Shown: one piece after another, positions 23,830 to 34,363 of the stretch
Numbering within the stretch: the stretch's first letter is position 1
Layout of the letters: each line of letters opens with the position of its first letter
Assembly: GCA_002786025.1 (NCBI GenBank)
Contig: NHNW01000011.1
Coordinates: forward strand, 744,001 to 808,000
Source: Zasmidium citrigriseum
Taxonomy: Eukaryota > Ascomycota > Dothideomycetes > Mycosphaerellales > Mycosphaerellaceae
Direction of reading: 5' to 3'
DNA: 64,000 nucleotides
Made by a program: the position numbers and the translations under genes
The notes under the pieces: model-generated
Told to the model about the DNA's origin: nothing
Seen by the model: the letters and a program-made list of their open reading frames with translations, nothing else
Databases searched by the model: none

Positions 23830-25575
23830 TCAGCTCCACCGCTTCTCAGACCCGTTCCCTGCCTCTGAGTTGCCATACCCGCTATCTTTAGTCGACGAGG
23901 GGAGTTCGTCATTCTCCTCGAAATCAATGTCGAATTCGGGCTCTTTCCGGTGAGAGCACTTTTCTCTCTCGTCGCTCTCGACCATGTCGGCACCGTCGCC
24001 ATCGCCGTGCCCAGCTGCTCCACCAGCCCAGTCCTTCTGTTCGGCGGCGCGGGTATTCCAGCGAAGCGTCCTCGATATACTGTCGAACCATTCCAAGGGT
24101 TGGCCCATAACGGTCGGGAAGGGGTATTGCGAAGCTCTTACGACGACTTCGTCACCGCGTCCGAGTTCGACCCGACCTTTACCATCGAATGACACGAATG
24201 CACCACCTCGTCCAGTCGATGGTATCGCAACCTTCAGGGCCATGTCATCATTCAACAGCATCGGCCTGAATGACAGGGTATGTGGGCAGATCGGGGTGAG
24301 TAAGATGGCAGGAATGTCAGGATGCACCAAGCTTCCACCTGCACTCAACGAATATGCCGTGCTTCCCGTAGGTGTGCTAAGAATAATGCCGTCAGCACTG
24401 ATTCGTGTAAGCAAGCTGTCGTTGGCGTAGAGATCCAGGCTGGAGATGTATGAACTTGGGCCACGGTCGATAACCAGCTCGTTCAACACTTCGTGAGTCT
24501 CGCCTTCAATCTTGCTAGATTGGCCGTCCGGACCGTATTGGCTTGCTGTCGTAGATACGCTTGCTGATGATGCCGAAGATGCTGTGATCGATGAAGCTGC
24601 CGATCGATAGACTGTGCAGGTGAATCGCATCCGCATGTTGACCCGCATGCCTTGATCACCCATGATACGGTTCAGTTGTTCCTTGTATATTGAAAAGTCA
24701 AAGTTCGTCAGAAAGCCCAGTGATCCAAGAGAGAAGGCCAGGACAGGCGGCACAATGCGCTGGAAGAGCCACGAGGTGTAGAGCACTGTTCCGTCGCCGC
24801 CAAGTGTGATGACCAAGTCGAATAATTCAGGCCTTTCAAGGCATAATGCTGGCGTCCAGAAGTGCAGCATATCTCTGAAGCGTTCGTCCTGGGCCATGAG
24901 CGAGTCATAATCAAATCGTTTCGACCTTCGCAACTTCGAATCAACCCAAACATGCACACCAACATCTTTACCATATCTCGGCGTTTCCAGTAAGAACTCC
25001 GCCAGCTCCTTCGTCAAAGTCACCAAGTTGTTGTCCCGCGCCTTCGTAATGATCATGACATTCTTCACAGCGCGCTTCAAAGGCCGTCTCTGCAACTGTC
25101 TCGAAACCTCCCTCACAGACGCAGCGGTCTGCATCAGCCGGCTGTGCGACAATTCGTCATCACACTTGATCTCCTCCAGCACCTTCTGAATATCCACCGC
25201 ATCTCCAAACCGCTTGTGAAAGTAACAAGGGCTCGTCAAAGCCGCCAGTCGCGCTATCGATGGGGTATCCGAGCAGATCTGAAAGCGTGATATAGCAGCA
25301 CTGAGCTCCTGAGCTTCTCTTGGCGTCCTCGACCGCCTTTCCTCCAGTAGCTCCTCTGCGGCGGCCTGCGCGGCCATGACATGTGGTGTAGGCATGGGGA
25401 CTCTCGCGGCGCCTGTTGAGAAGCGGCGCGGAGTGGAATCGAGAGTCGCGGGAAAGCCATCGAGTCTGTCGAAGGAGTCTTTGCGGATGGGCTTCTTGGA
25501 CAGCGCCTCGCCCATGGCCGACTTGCCTTTGCGCTCGCCATTCGGCGTTGAGGCCCCGGAATTTGGCTCGTTCAT
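23830..25575 (-). CDS. ATP-NAD kinase
   Basis: Phosphorylates NAD(H) to NADP(H), supplying NADPH. A single exon of 581 aa from the ATG of MNEPNSGAS; the frame is open 7 codons further but only from a TTG. The first ~170 residues are a fungal-specific extension. The catalytic domain has the diphosphate-binding LVITLGGDGTVLYTSW, then FSLGSLGFLTNF, the SADGIILSTPTGSTAYSLSA motif and a C-terminal FRPMLLNDD region. Size and layout match the cytosolic Utr1/Yef1 type rather than mitochondrial Pos5, as no presequence is seen. The Ser-rich loop at SSITASSASSASVSTTASQ interrupts the domain and is probably exposed. The C-terminus is acidic. Confidence 0.95.
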   Translation of the reverse strand: MNEPNSGASTPNGERKGKSAMGEALSKKPIRKDSFDRLDGFPATLDSTPRRFSTGAARVPMPTPHVMAAQAAAEELLEERRSRTPREAQELSAAISRFQICSDTPSIARLAALTSPCYFHKRFGDAVDIQKVLEEIKCDDELSHSRLMQTAASVREVSRQLQRRPLKRAVKNVMIITKARDNNLVTLTKELAEFLLETPRYGKDVGVHVWVDSKLRRSKRFDYDSLMAQDERFRDMLHFWTPALCLERPELFDLVITLGGDGTVLYTSWLFQRIVPPVLAFSLGSLGFLTNFDFSIYKEQLNRIMGDQGMRVNMRMRFTCTVYRSAASSITASSASSASVSTTASQYGPDGQSSKIEGETHEVLNELVIDRGPSSYISSLDLYANDSLLTRISADGIILSTPTGSTAYSLSAGGSLVHPDIPAILLTPICPHTLSFRPMLLNDDMALKVAIPSTGRGGAFVSFDGKGRVELGRGDEVVVRASQYPFPTVMGQPLEWFDSISRTLRWNTRAAEQKDWAGGAAGHGDGDGADMVESDEREKCSHRKEPEFDIDFEENDELPSSTKDSGYGNSEAGNGSEKRWS

Positions 25576-26499
25576 GGCGGCGGTGGCTGTCTTCAATCGC
25601 TATCGAGATAGTTGGTACGAAGTGAAGTGATACCGGCCAAGATGTGGGCGTGAGCCAGGATGTGGATTCGGCGTTAACGGATTTGCAGCTGATGACGGAT
25701 CATCTTACGATTGCGCCGGGCACGCGGGCGATGGTGATAGCAATTGAAGGAAGCTCATGGTGAAGGCGGGCAGGAAGAGCAGGCGCTGGGTGCGGTGTGT
25801 GTGGTGAAGGAGGCATCTCGGCGCGGTTGACGCAGGCTGACCCAACGGAAGAGCAAAGAAGCGGAGGAAGGTCGAGTTGTTCGGCAGAGAAGCGCCGGGC
25901 GGCTTCTGCTGGTCGGGAGATGAGTCTCTCATCGACAATCGCGCCGTCCACTGGGCGAATTTCCCGTCGGTCACCGATGATATTCTTCTCATCGACTTAC
26001 GAAGTCTGAGGTGTCGAACATGAACTGGCGAGAGTTTGGCAGCGCGCGAAAAGAAAGAGACGGCGGGAAAACACGGACATCACCCTGCAATTCGCAAAAC
26101 CTCAAACAACTTCTACCGTGATGAGACGCTTTCCAGGACGAGCAATATCAAACGCGAATCGACCGGACCTGCAGCACGTATGCACTTCAACTGGGCTTGG
26201 CCTCCCGGCTTGAATGACGAGAGCCAAATATCCGACTGGTCTGTACCTTCAGGAGGGTACATTTCCTGCCATTGGTGCTCTCGGAGCGCGAGCGAAGTTT
26301 GAGCATACTAGGCAGAATGGCAGACATTCAGATCTTTAGGAAGAGTATGATCAAGTATGTCAATTACGGTCGTGTTCTGGGTGGTGTGCTATCTGCCGTA
26401 TTTCATTGCTCGTTGCAAGTCAATGCACTGCTGGGGTATAATGGGTATGTCATGCATCTCCGATCCTGCACCTGTCTGCTCTGTCCTGTGATGAGCAGT
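25576..26499. promoter_or_regulatory. Promoter region of the NAD kinase gene
   Basis: 924 bp between the NAD kinase start and the stop of the CsbD-like gene (same strand). No coding feature is supported. Confidence 0.4.
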
Positions 26500-27212
26500 C
26501 TACTGCTTGTTGGCCTGAGCCTGGGCCTGCTTGTCGAGCTCACTCTCGACGCCGCGCTGGAGCGTCTTGCCCTGATCGTGCTGGGCTTCGTATTCCGCCT
26601 GCTTCGTGCGGTCACCTGTGAAGCTAATGTCAGAGACTACTCCTGTGCATGTGTCGTGGTGAAGGACTTACCAGTCAGACCGGCAACAGCACCACCGACA
26701 GTACCGGAAACACGGTCCTTGATCCCAGAACCGAGATCATTGAGTTGACCAGCAGCCTCCTGGGCCTTGCCCTCCTCGTTCCTGAAAGTGCCGCATTAGC
26801 CTCTGCCCCAACACCACTACTCGTATTGCATATGGGTATCCTCACTGCTTCTGACCCTCCTGCTTCAAGCCCTGAAGACCAAGCGCACCACCAACAAACT
26901 CCTTTCCACTGCCGACAGTCTGGTTCCACGATCCCTCCGAGCGGTTAGGATCATTCTTCGCGACGCCAGAGGCCGAGACTGAGACGCCGCCGACGCTGGC
27001 ACCGGCCTGCGAGACGTCGTGCTTGGCTTCTGCTTCCCGCTTCTTCTCCTCGCCCTGGGCTTTGTCGGCGTTGTTGCCGACGATCGAGCCCAGCGCGCTC
27101 TGTGCGGCTCCGGTGGCACTCTGTGCGGAAGGTTAAAATGGTGATGGCCAGGATACGGCAGGGAACTCACGTCGATGTACGACTGCAAGGTCGAGGTCTC
27201 CTTGTCGCTCAT
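26500..27212 (-). CDS. CsbD-like / Hmp1-type protein
   Basis: A 180-aa, very hydrophilic protein encoded by four exons (27212-27171, 27120-26846, 26781-26672, 26615-26500) with introns of 50, 64 and 56 bp; the total is an exact multiple of three. The product begins MSDKETSTLQSYIDSATGA and contains NPNRSEGSWNQTVGSGKEF, then EEGKAQEAAGQLNDLGSGI and RVSGTVGGAVAGLTGDRTK. These repeated A/G/Q/K-rich segments match the fungal proteins annotated as mismatched base pair and cruciform DNA recognition protein (Hmp1 of Ustilago), related to bacterial CsbD stress proteins. The DNA-binding role rests on one old description; a stress or desiccation role is equally possible. Confidence 0.88.
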
Positions 27213-27842
27213 GGTTGCTGTTGAGGCGGGGTTGTTTTCTGGTGAGTCTTGTGCTGATGTTCGATGAACTTTTGGTCGACTGTGTCAGAGTGTTGTTTGT
27301 CCAGAGATTTGTTTGCGAGAGAAAGTAAGGCAGCAACGAGAACGTCGTTTCTTTGTTGAACGCGTCCACATGCCCCTCCCCCACCACCACGCGATCTGCC
27401 AAGTTTCAGGTGATCCCTACGTCATAGCTGCCATCATGTGAAAGAGCTCGCTCCAGCCTCCACTCTCCTTGCGAAGGCGAATCCACGTGTTCTATCGGCA
27501 CATTTGACCTCATGGTCTCACGATATACGTCCCAGAATGACGCTTCTGATCACACGCAAGCTCGAAGTCGTCAACGATGCAGCCTCAAGCCACATCAAGT
27601 CCAGACCATTGGCGATGACCAGAGAGGAGCCCTGGCTTGTATCTGTACGAACACGATACGAGATCGAAGACAACATCAAGTCGTTGATTAAAATTCCGTG
27701 CCTACACAATTTTGACCGCCGCCAGCATATACAAACATTCATCACTAACGTAAATGGTATCTCGCACAAAACAATCAAATCACAATCCAAGACTTCAACA
27801 TCATATAAAGCATAACGCTTTTCCGCCTTTCCATCGTCATAT
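27213..27842. promoter_or_regulatory. Promoter region of the CsbD-like gene
   Basis: 630 bp between the CsbD-like start and the FacB stop on the same strand. It must hold the promoter of the former and the 3' UTR of the latter. No gene is seen. Confidence 0.4.
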
Positions 27843-30683
27843 TCATTCCCACAAATTGCCAAAAGCAATCTCATCTCCATGAGGCATCACAATACCCCTA
27901 TACGTCTCGCTCTGGGAACTGCTCCCCGCACTGATCCAATCAGTCGAGAAGTCTTCCGAGCTGCTGAGTCCGCCTTCGTCGGTGGAAAAGGAGAGGACGC
28001 TCGCGGGGGCGCCAGTGCTTGCTGAGTTCAAGGCTGAGGATGAGCTGGTGTTTGTGTCGGTTTGACATAGAGCCCAAAGATCGGCGTTCCAGGCGATGGA
28101 TGAGGCGTCAGCAGCGGCAATACCAGTGGCGGAATGATTGCTGTGGAGTCCTAGCGAGGGGACGTCGAGCAGAGCATCGACGGGTGGTCCGCCGTAGCAT
28201 GCGTCGTAGATATTCGTTTCGCCGTTGTCAAGGGAGCCGAGGAGCTTCTCCCAGTCAGTAGGAGCTGGCTCCGTTTTGATGGGTTGGGAGGAGCGGCCGT
28301 TGGGAGGACTATGCGGTGCACTGGAGTCGTTACCGAACGACATATAGTCGAGGTTGAGGTTCTTCTGTAGTGGTGTCTGCTTTGGCTTTAACTTAAGCGT
28401 TGGCGGAACTGAGGGACGAGCAGTCGAGGTCGAGTTGGGGCGGGAGTACATGTTGACAGGGCTCCTGGCGGGTTCTGACCGAGAGATATTCGCCGCTTCA
28501 TACGTGGGAGGCTGCAAGGATGGCTGGCTTTGAGTTTGGACGCCATATGGATGCAAGCTGATATTGTGAGCTGTGTGTCTCCTGCTGTTGTCCATGACGT
28601 CCAACTTTGGTGTCCTGCCGTTGGACCCGGCCGTGAAGCGAGACGCAATAGCCTTGAGCTGTTTCCTCGTCGATGATTGCAAGCTTGGGCTCTGACTCTG
28701 GGTTGATGAAGCGCCATCAGAGTTGTGGCGGGAAAGCGAAGGGGCCTTTGTCTTGGCCTGTGCAGGAGTCGAAGGTGTAGCGGGGACGAACGAGAGTGCA
28801 ACTCTCTCGAACTCGTCGGCACAAGGGGCGTTCGCTTTCTTCAGAACATTTATGACAGCATTGATCATCTTGCTGTTGTCCTTGAGAATCTTCGAGCTCG
28901 CATCCAGTCCTAGTCCTTGGAACAACAGACCAAATCCTGAGAGCACCAGGATCTCGTCACGGTTGAGGCAGAAGGAGAAGCTCAGGCCTCTCTCATCCAG
29001 TAGCTGAACGATTTGGATCATATGCTTGCAAGAGCCAGCCATAGCCATCATCATCGATGATGATCGCGCACCAAGGGAAGCACAGATGGCCGGTCGTTGG
29101 ATCAGTGCTCGAATGTAGTGATAGGTCAACGACAGCAGTGGGGACCGGCTGCTGATGGTGCCTGTGCTTGGCTTGTCCTATGTTTTGTTAGCTGCTGAAT
29201 CGATCAATTGACTTCCTTGATACATACCTGAGCAAATTGAAGGCGAAGGTGCGGTGGCAAAGAGTTGCTCCAACCGTCAAGCTCATCGGAGAGCTCACCG
29301 AGCTTCTTCAACGACAGATCATACGACGTCTTTGCCGGGAAGACTTCGAGCAGGATCTTCGAAAGGATACGTGCGGCACGGAACAAAGCCAGGGCACTGG
29401 ACAACTTCGTCGACTCTCCTGGCAAGGTAGGTGTGAAGCCTTTCTCCGTGACATACTCATCATCGGCATCGACTGGATACTCGCAGTGGACGTCCTCATC
29501 CTTGAGATGCTTAGGGAGGCCAAGCACGACAGCAGTAAAGCTGTCGACAGTATACAGCGTCCAGAAGACCTTCTTTCTCGTTTCGCAAGTCAGGGTGCCA
29601 AGGGCGAAACGCTTCTGAGATTGGTGAAGTCCAAGACGTGCCGACAAGGAGGTTGACAATCCCTTGTAGGTCTGCAGCCTGGTGAAGTCACCTTGCTGGA
29701 CACAGAACAGTTGAGCAAGAATCAACGCCTGGAGCGTGATCATAGAGTTGTCCGTGATGATAGAATCGATCGCGGCCTTCCATTGCCCCTCGAAGCTCTC
29801 TAGCTCAGCCGAGGACCGTGTACCACTTGACAGGGACGCAATACCGAATACCAGGTTCAGTTGCGCGATCTCCGCTTTGTCGGTAACGGAATCGTAGTCG
29901 TTAACATAGCGTTCGTACAACGTCAGGAACGTGGGTCGGTGCAGGACCGGGAACAATGGCGCCCATTCTTGGAAGAAGATGTTGATCAATTGGTCCGACA
30001 ACAACCTTGGAGGAGCTTTGTACACCTGAGGCGATTTTGGTGTTGATGTTCCTGAATGGTCATTTACTTTGCGGATGCTGCTCACAAGCAGTGATCCGGT
30101 GTCGATATCGTCTGTTGAACGTCCACTCTCTTGTACCCTGTGTTTGAACGCTTCGATGAACGTTCGACTGCTGGACGTTCCAGCAAAGTATGAATCCGAT
30201 CCTTCATCGTCCAGCAGATAAGGTGACTGTTGAACCTTAAAAAGGTCGTCTTTCGGCGGCGACTCAACCTTTCCAGGGCTTTCCAACGACACTGTCGACG
30301 GCCGTCGCGGTGATGGCAGTTGATGTATCGGATGTGTCGACTGCGAATGCAATCTCGAAAGCATATCAATCTTCTCGTCCTTCTCATCCAACAGCTCTTT
30401 CAGATCTCTGACTTCCGACTCCAGAACGCGCACCCTCTCTTCCAACGACTCCGTGTATCCTCTTGGAAACGCCCTCCTGCTCAACTTATCGCTCGTCTTG
30501 CATTCGAATCCGACGTTGGCGCACTGCGAACAGCATGGTCGAATGCCGTCGCAGCGAATCTTCTTGCTCCGGCATCTGTGGGTTTGGTAAGATAAGTCTT
30601 ATCCAGACGACGTCTTATACCTACCGATCACATGCCTGTGCTATTCTCGTCTGCGCGTTCGTCCCGACCTTGATGACTTTCAT
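27843..30683 (-). CDS. facB: Zn2Cys6 activator of acetate use and gluconeogenesis (FacB/Cat8)
   Basis: A 913-aa nuclear regulator. Exons are 30683-30625, 30575-29228 and 29177-27843, with introns of 49 and 50 bp. The short first exon starts [20 protein letters not shown]; the zinc cluster spans the first intron with exact spacing (Cys18, 21, 28, 35, 38, 45; [21 protein letters not shown]). It is followed by [20 protein letters not shown] and a leucine-rich coiled coil ending [10 protein letters not shown], which is characteristic of FacB of Aspergillus and yeast Cat8. The fungal transcription factor domain follows, then a Ser/Pro-rich C-terminus with an acidic end (FSTDWISAG). Known targets in relatives are acetyl-CoA synthetase, glyoxylate-cycle and gluconeogenic genes, repressed by glucose. 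Confidence 0.93.
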
Positions 30684-30781
30684 TGGTAAAATGCCCGGCA
30701 TGTTGAGCGGCGGGAGCCAGCGGACTGGCTGGTATTAACAATAAAAGGAACGAGAGCACGCGAGAGACTCCTGGGAATTAA

Positions 30782-30787
30782 GTGGGG
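30782..30787 (+). promoter_or_regulatory. CreA-like site (GTGGGG)
   Basis: Matches SYGGRG, about 100 bp upstream of the facB ATG. A six-base degenerate motif is expected often by chance; only its position in front of a glucose-repressed regulator makes it worth noting. Confidence 0.3.
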
Positions 30788-30946
30788 ACCCAATAGCCGT
30801 CGTCATGCGACCACGCTGTTGGCACTCGAGTCTATTGAAGGGCCGTGAGCTGCTTTTGGTGAGGGTCAAGGCTTGGGCGAAGAAGTAAGATTGTAAGACG
30901 AGGCAGAAGTTGGGCCCATTGCGCAAACCACAACGTCAGGAATAAT

Positions 30947-30952
30947 CCGGGG
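30947..30952 (+). promoter_or_regulatory. CreA-like site (CCGGGG)
   Basis: Second SYGGRG match upstream of facB, about 265 bp before the ATG. Same caution as for the proximal site. Confidence 0.3.
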
Positions 30953-31899
30953 CAGCACCACCAACCCGCACTACGAATGCTTGGGGCCTCTCACACGATC
31001 AGTTTGCGGAGCAGTGCCCTGCAGACAGCTCGTCTAGCTGCACGCTCGCCAGCTGCGATTGGCGTCGTTCCGTTTAGCCTTCGTCACTGGAGCCGGGTGT
31101 GGAGAGATCTTCCACGGTCGTCTGCCCCAGACCAATGGCCATCCTTGAACCTTCCCATCCGCCGAGCGTACCGGTCGCTTGAACTTCGTGAAATGCAGGC
31201 GTGAGGTCTAGCCGGGTTCCAGGGACGAATGGCTCCTAGGAAGCATCCCTACGAGCGAGAGGTCAATACCGCAACAGCAATTTGAACAAGACAAGGCATC
31301 GTTAGACGAAGGTTTATTAGATCGTTCGATGAGCAAGCAAACAGCGAGCTTTGAGCGACTGAACGGCGTGTCAGCCAGCCAAGCGCTAAGAAGGTCGAGA
31401 GCGGGGGCATAGTGATGTGAGTGCGCGGCGGCAACGACGTCCTCCTTCCTGCTGCTACAATTTGTCACAGAAGGCTGGCAAGCCGTCTTCAAGGCAAGGC
31501 GGCTTGAGCTCATCATCGTTGCTCGGCAGGTAAGAAGCAACGTGGGCAGTCGACCAATGGACCACATCTGCACCATCTGCTCATCGCTCGAGAGAGTGCA
31601 GTAGTTGTGTATATCTTGCATACAGCAAACGGCCTGAAGACGTCGCCCACCCCAATCGACGGATAGGGCCTCATGACAGCATGACAGGTTGAGCTCGCTG
31701 GATTGGGATGCAGCGATCCTTTTGCGGGGCAAGCGTTCGCACAAAACTCGTCCGGTACTCGCTACATGCACGTCCGGCAAGGAAGCCATCGTCAGTGCGA
31801 GCGAAGACATCATCGGTCCTTGCAAAAGAACGTCTCTTTAAGCTTTGGTGCAGCAGCGGTTTGGACACTTGACGTTGCCGATACACAAGCCGGTGTAGA

Positions 31900-33886
31900 T
31901 CATGAGAAGTCCTCCTCGGGCTGCTCTTCGTTCATCGATGCGAGATATTGTTGCACCACAGGTGACTGAGCAAGCTCCACTTTCTATAGACAGCGTCAGC
32001 CCTACGAACATCACCTACTGCTCATCCAACCACATAAAGCCTCGAGGAGACATGCATATGGTCACAGCAGTCAACGCTACGAGCATTATTGATGTGAAAA
32101 CATGGAAAACTGTGCACTTACCTGCTTCTCGAAGTCCTCATACGCCCGCTCCAACAATTCGAACTCCAACTTCCTCAGCTTCATGGCCTGCGCATATGGC
32201 ACATCCCTGACTTCGGTCCCTTCGCCATGGACCGTGCCCTCGATGTCGTCTTGTGACTGGTACAGGATCTGGAGTTGGTCAAACACCCGCTGCTGTAAGA
32301 TCACAATCGCACGTAGACGGTAAACGGGCCACAGGTCAGTCTGGGTCAGGATCCGACGTAAATCCGCGGCTCCGCCTTTCAACTCCTGTCCGTTGAATGT
32401 TGCCTGCAGCTCCTCTTCGCCATCGACGGTTCTCGCAATCTCAAAGCGTAACCCGTCTTCTTCTGTGATGCAAAGGAGCCACACGAAGTCGCCTTTCCAA
32501 TCGATGTCGCCGTTGGGACTGCCGTCAGCGTCGGTCTGTTCGGATTCACTGGCAGCTCGATCTTCGCCGTCGGAGACATCGATCATCTTGAAGCCCGGGG
32601 CACATTCTGCGACTTTCATCTTCGCTGCTCGGCTGACGTCGTCATCGGCAATCGACAGGCTGAGGAACAAGGTCTCTGCCTTATCCATCTCATCTTCTAG
32701 GAAGCCATATGAGAACAACATCTCGCAAGCCCCTTTCTCGTCACCATAGGTAATGGTGATTTCGTCGCCTTCTTTCAGCTTCTTGTCTTCCAGAAGCCAG
32801 AGAAGGTATTGTCTAAGAAGGAATCAGACATGCCAAGGAGCTACTACTGTCGTCCTTACCCATCTGCTCTGTCGTAGAAGGCATTCGTCCGTTCCCCTGC
32901 GGCATGGCTGGCCAGATCCATTCCAGGTATCATGCACGATCCATAGAAGTCGAGGGCTCTCGAACGAAACATGGCGTCGACCTGTAACCAGTCATCGAAT
33001 TCCAAAACCGACTCGACGATTTTGTACCATCTTGTATTGGCCGCAGATTCACAAAGGAGGTCATATTCGCGTCGAAGACTCTTGAGCTTGGAAGATACTG
33101 CAGGAGCCAAAGTCGTTCCTACCAGCAGTTGCAATTCGGCTGATGTCCAGAACGTTGGAAGCAGTTCGCAAGGTAGCGTTTTGACATAGCTGTTATCCGT
33201 CAGCGTTTCGTGGGCAGCGGTGTTGTGGAAGGAGAAGCGTGGCATGGGATGTACGAATATGTCTCGGAAAGGCTGATAAGAGATTCCATGTCTCTTTTGG
33301 TGCACCTCAAGGAGTAAACCCATACTTACTTAGTGAATGGCCCATGCACGCCAAATCGATCGGTCAGGTGCGGGCAGGACATAGAGGCTTGAAAGAGGAG
33401 GAAAGACAGAATGGCACCCCTTGGCGTCTGCGAAGCCGTCAGCTTTATGAAGCCGAGCGGCGAACAAGCTCTTTGAGAGTATCATGAAAGGTAAAGGACA
33501 TACTTCATGGCCAAGCAAATTGCGCTAAAAAAAAAAACATGTGTGTAAACGCAGAACGCAGAGGGGACATGAGATGGACGATGTTGACCTACCCTTCCAA
33601 ACTCCCCAAGGCTCTCAAACACTTCCCTGAAGTCTTGATCGAAAAGGGCATGTTTCTTCACAGCCTCGACCGACAGAACGAGATCTTCAACAACAGTGAG
33701 AACTTCCCAAGGCCTGCCGTGCTCACGGGTAGAAAGCTCGCGGTCGGCCACCAGTCCGATCCCTCGGCCTGCAATTTGCTTGGGGGAGGCATTCGTGAAG
33801 CCAATGCCGCTCGCTGAGGCCCATTTCTTCACGCCGTCGACATCAAGATGCAGCCAGCCCTCGGACTTGCCAGACTGAATCAGCAT
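31900..33886 (-). CDS. SET-domain (LSMT-like) protein methyltransferase
   Basis: Probable lysine methyltransferase. The best model has five exons: 33886-33593, 33427-33330, 33189-32860, 32812-32122 and 31974-31900, giving 495 aa. The SET domain is split, as in the Rubisco LSMT/SETD6 class: an N-terminal AGRGIGLVADREL, then after a long insert MIPGMDLASHAAGERTNAFY (the NHS-like segment) and LKEGDEITITYGDEKG, followed by FSYGFL. A C-terminal all-helical substrate-binding region ends in MNEEQPEEDFS. The first intron is uncertain. The acceptor at 33428 joins EFGR to TPRGAIL; an acceptor 15 bp earlier in the transcript would add LTASQ; and a T11-AG within the intron could define a 21-nt microexon. 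The substrate is unknown. It is divergent from CDC14. Confidence 0.85.
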
Positions 33887-34363
33887 TCTCGCGGTGCGTC
33901 GTGCTTCAGATGGCGGGCGTCAAAACAAGCGGCGGCGAAATGGTTGGCGTGTTGGCAGATGCTGTGCGAGGTTTCATCCGGGCACGTGCGGCAGGGGCAG
34001 AGAGGGCTCGGGCCTTGTTGACAGGCGGGCTGGCCCGTGGTTGCTGTTTTCCCCGGGGCGTTGCTAGGGAGCTTGTTTATCCACGCTTTTCGCCCCAATA
34101 CAACCAGACGACACCACGCATTTCTTCGCCAACATCATTGCTCTGCTCCCTCCGCTCATGCGCCTGCCATCCGCCTGCATCAGACTCTCCGTTTAACGTC
34201 CGGCGGCGACGACCTCATACCCATTCGCATCTCCATCTTCACTCGAGCACTGCAGCGTACGCCACCAGCGGACTTGCCCTACCAGGCACGCGAGCATCTT
34301 GGGGAGTCATTGCCAGCAGCAATTCGACTCTGAACTCGTCCAGGAAGGCACCCGGAGGCTATC
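33887..34363. promoter_or_regulatory. Divergent promoter, SET gene / CDC14
   Basis: 477 bp between divergent starts. The CDC14 side is C/A-rich and G-poor (34080-34260), like a fungal 5' leader. No separate gene is supported. Confidence 0.5.

Larger units (their letters stand above)
30684..31899. promoter_or_regulatory. facB upstream region
   Basis: 1,216 bp between the facB start and the stop of the SET gene (same strand). It includes two matches to the CreA carbon-repressor consensus near facB, listed separately. The part 31200-31900 has only unsupported frames. Confidence 0.45.

Noticed and set aside
31208..31825. 205-codon open frame on the minus strand upstream of facB
   Set aside because: Cys/Ser/Arg-rich translation with no motif, and a plus-strand frame overlaps it; probably non-coding upstream sequence.
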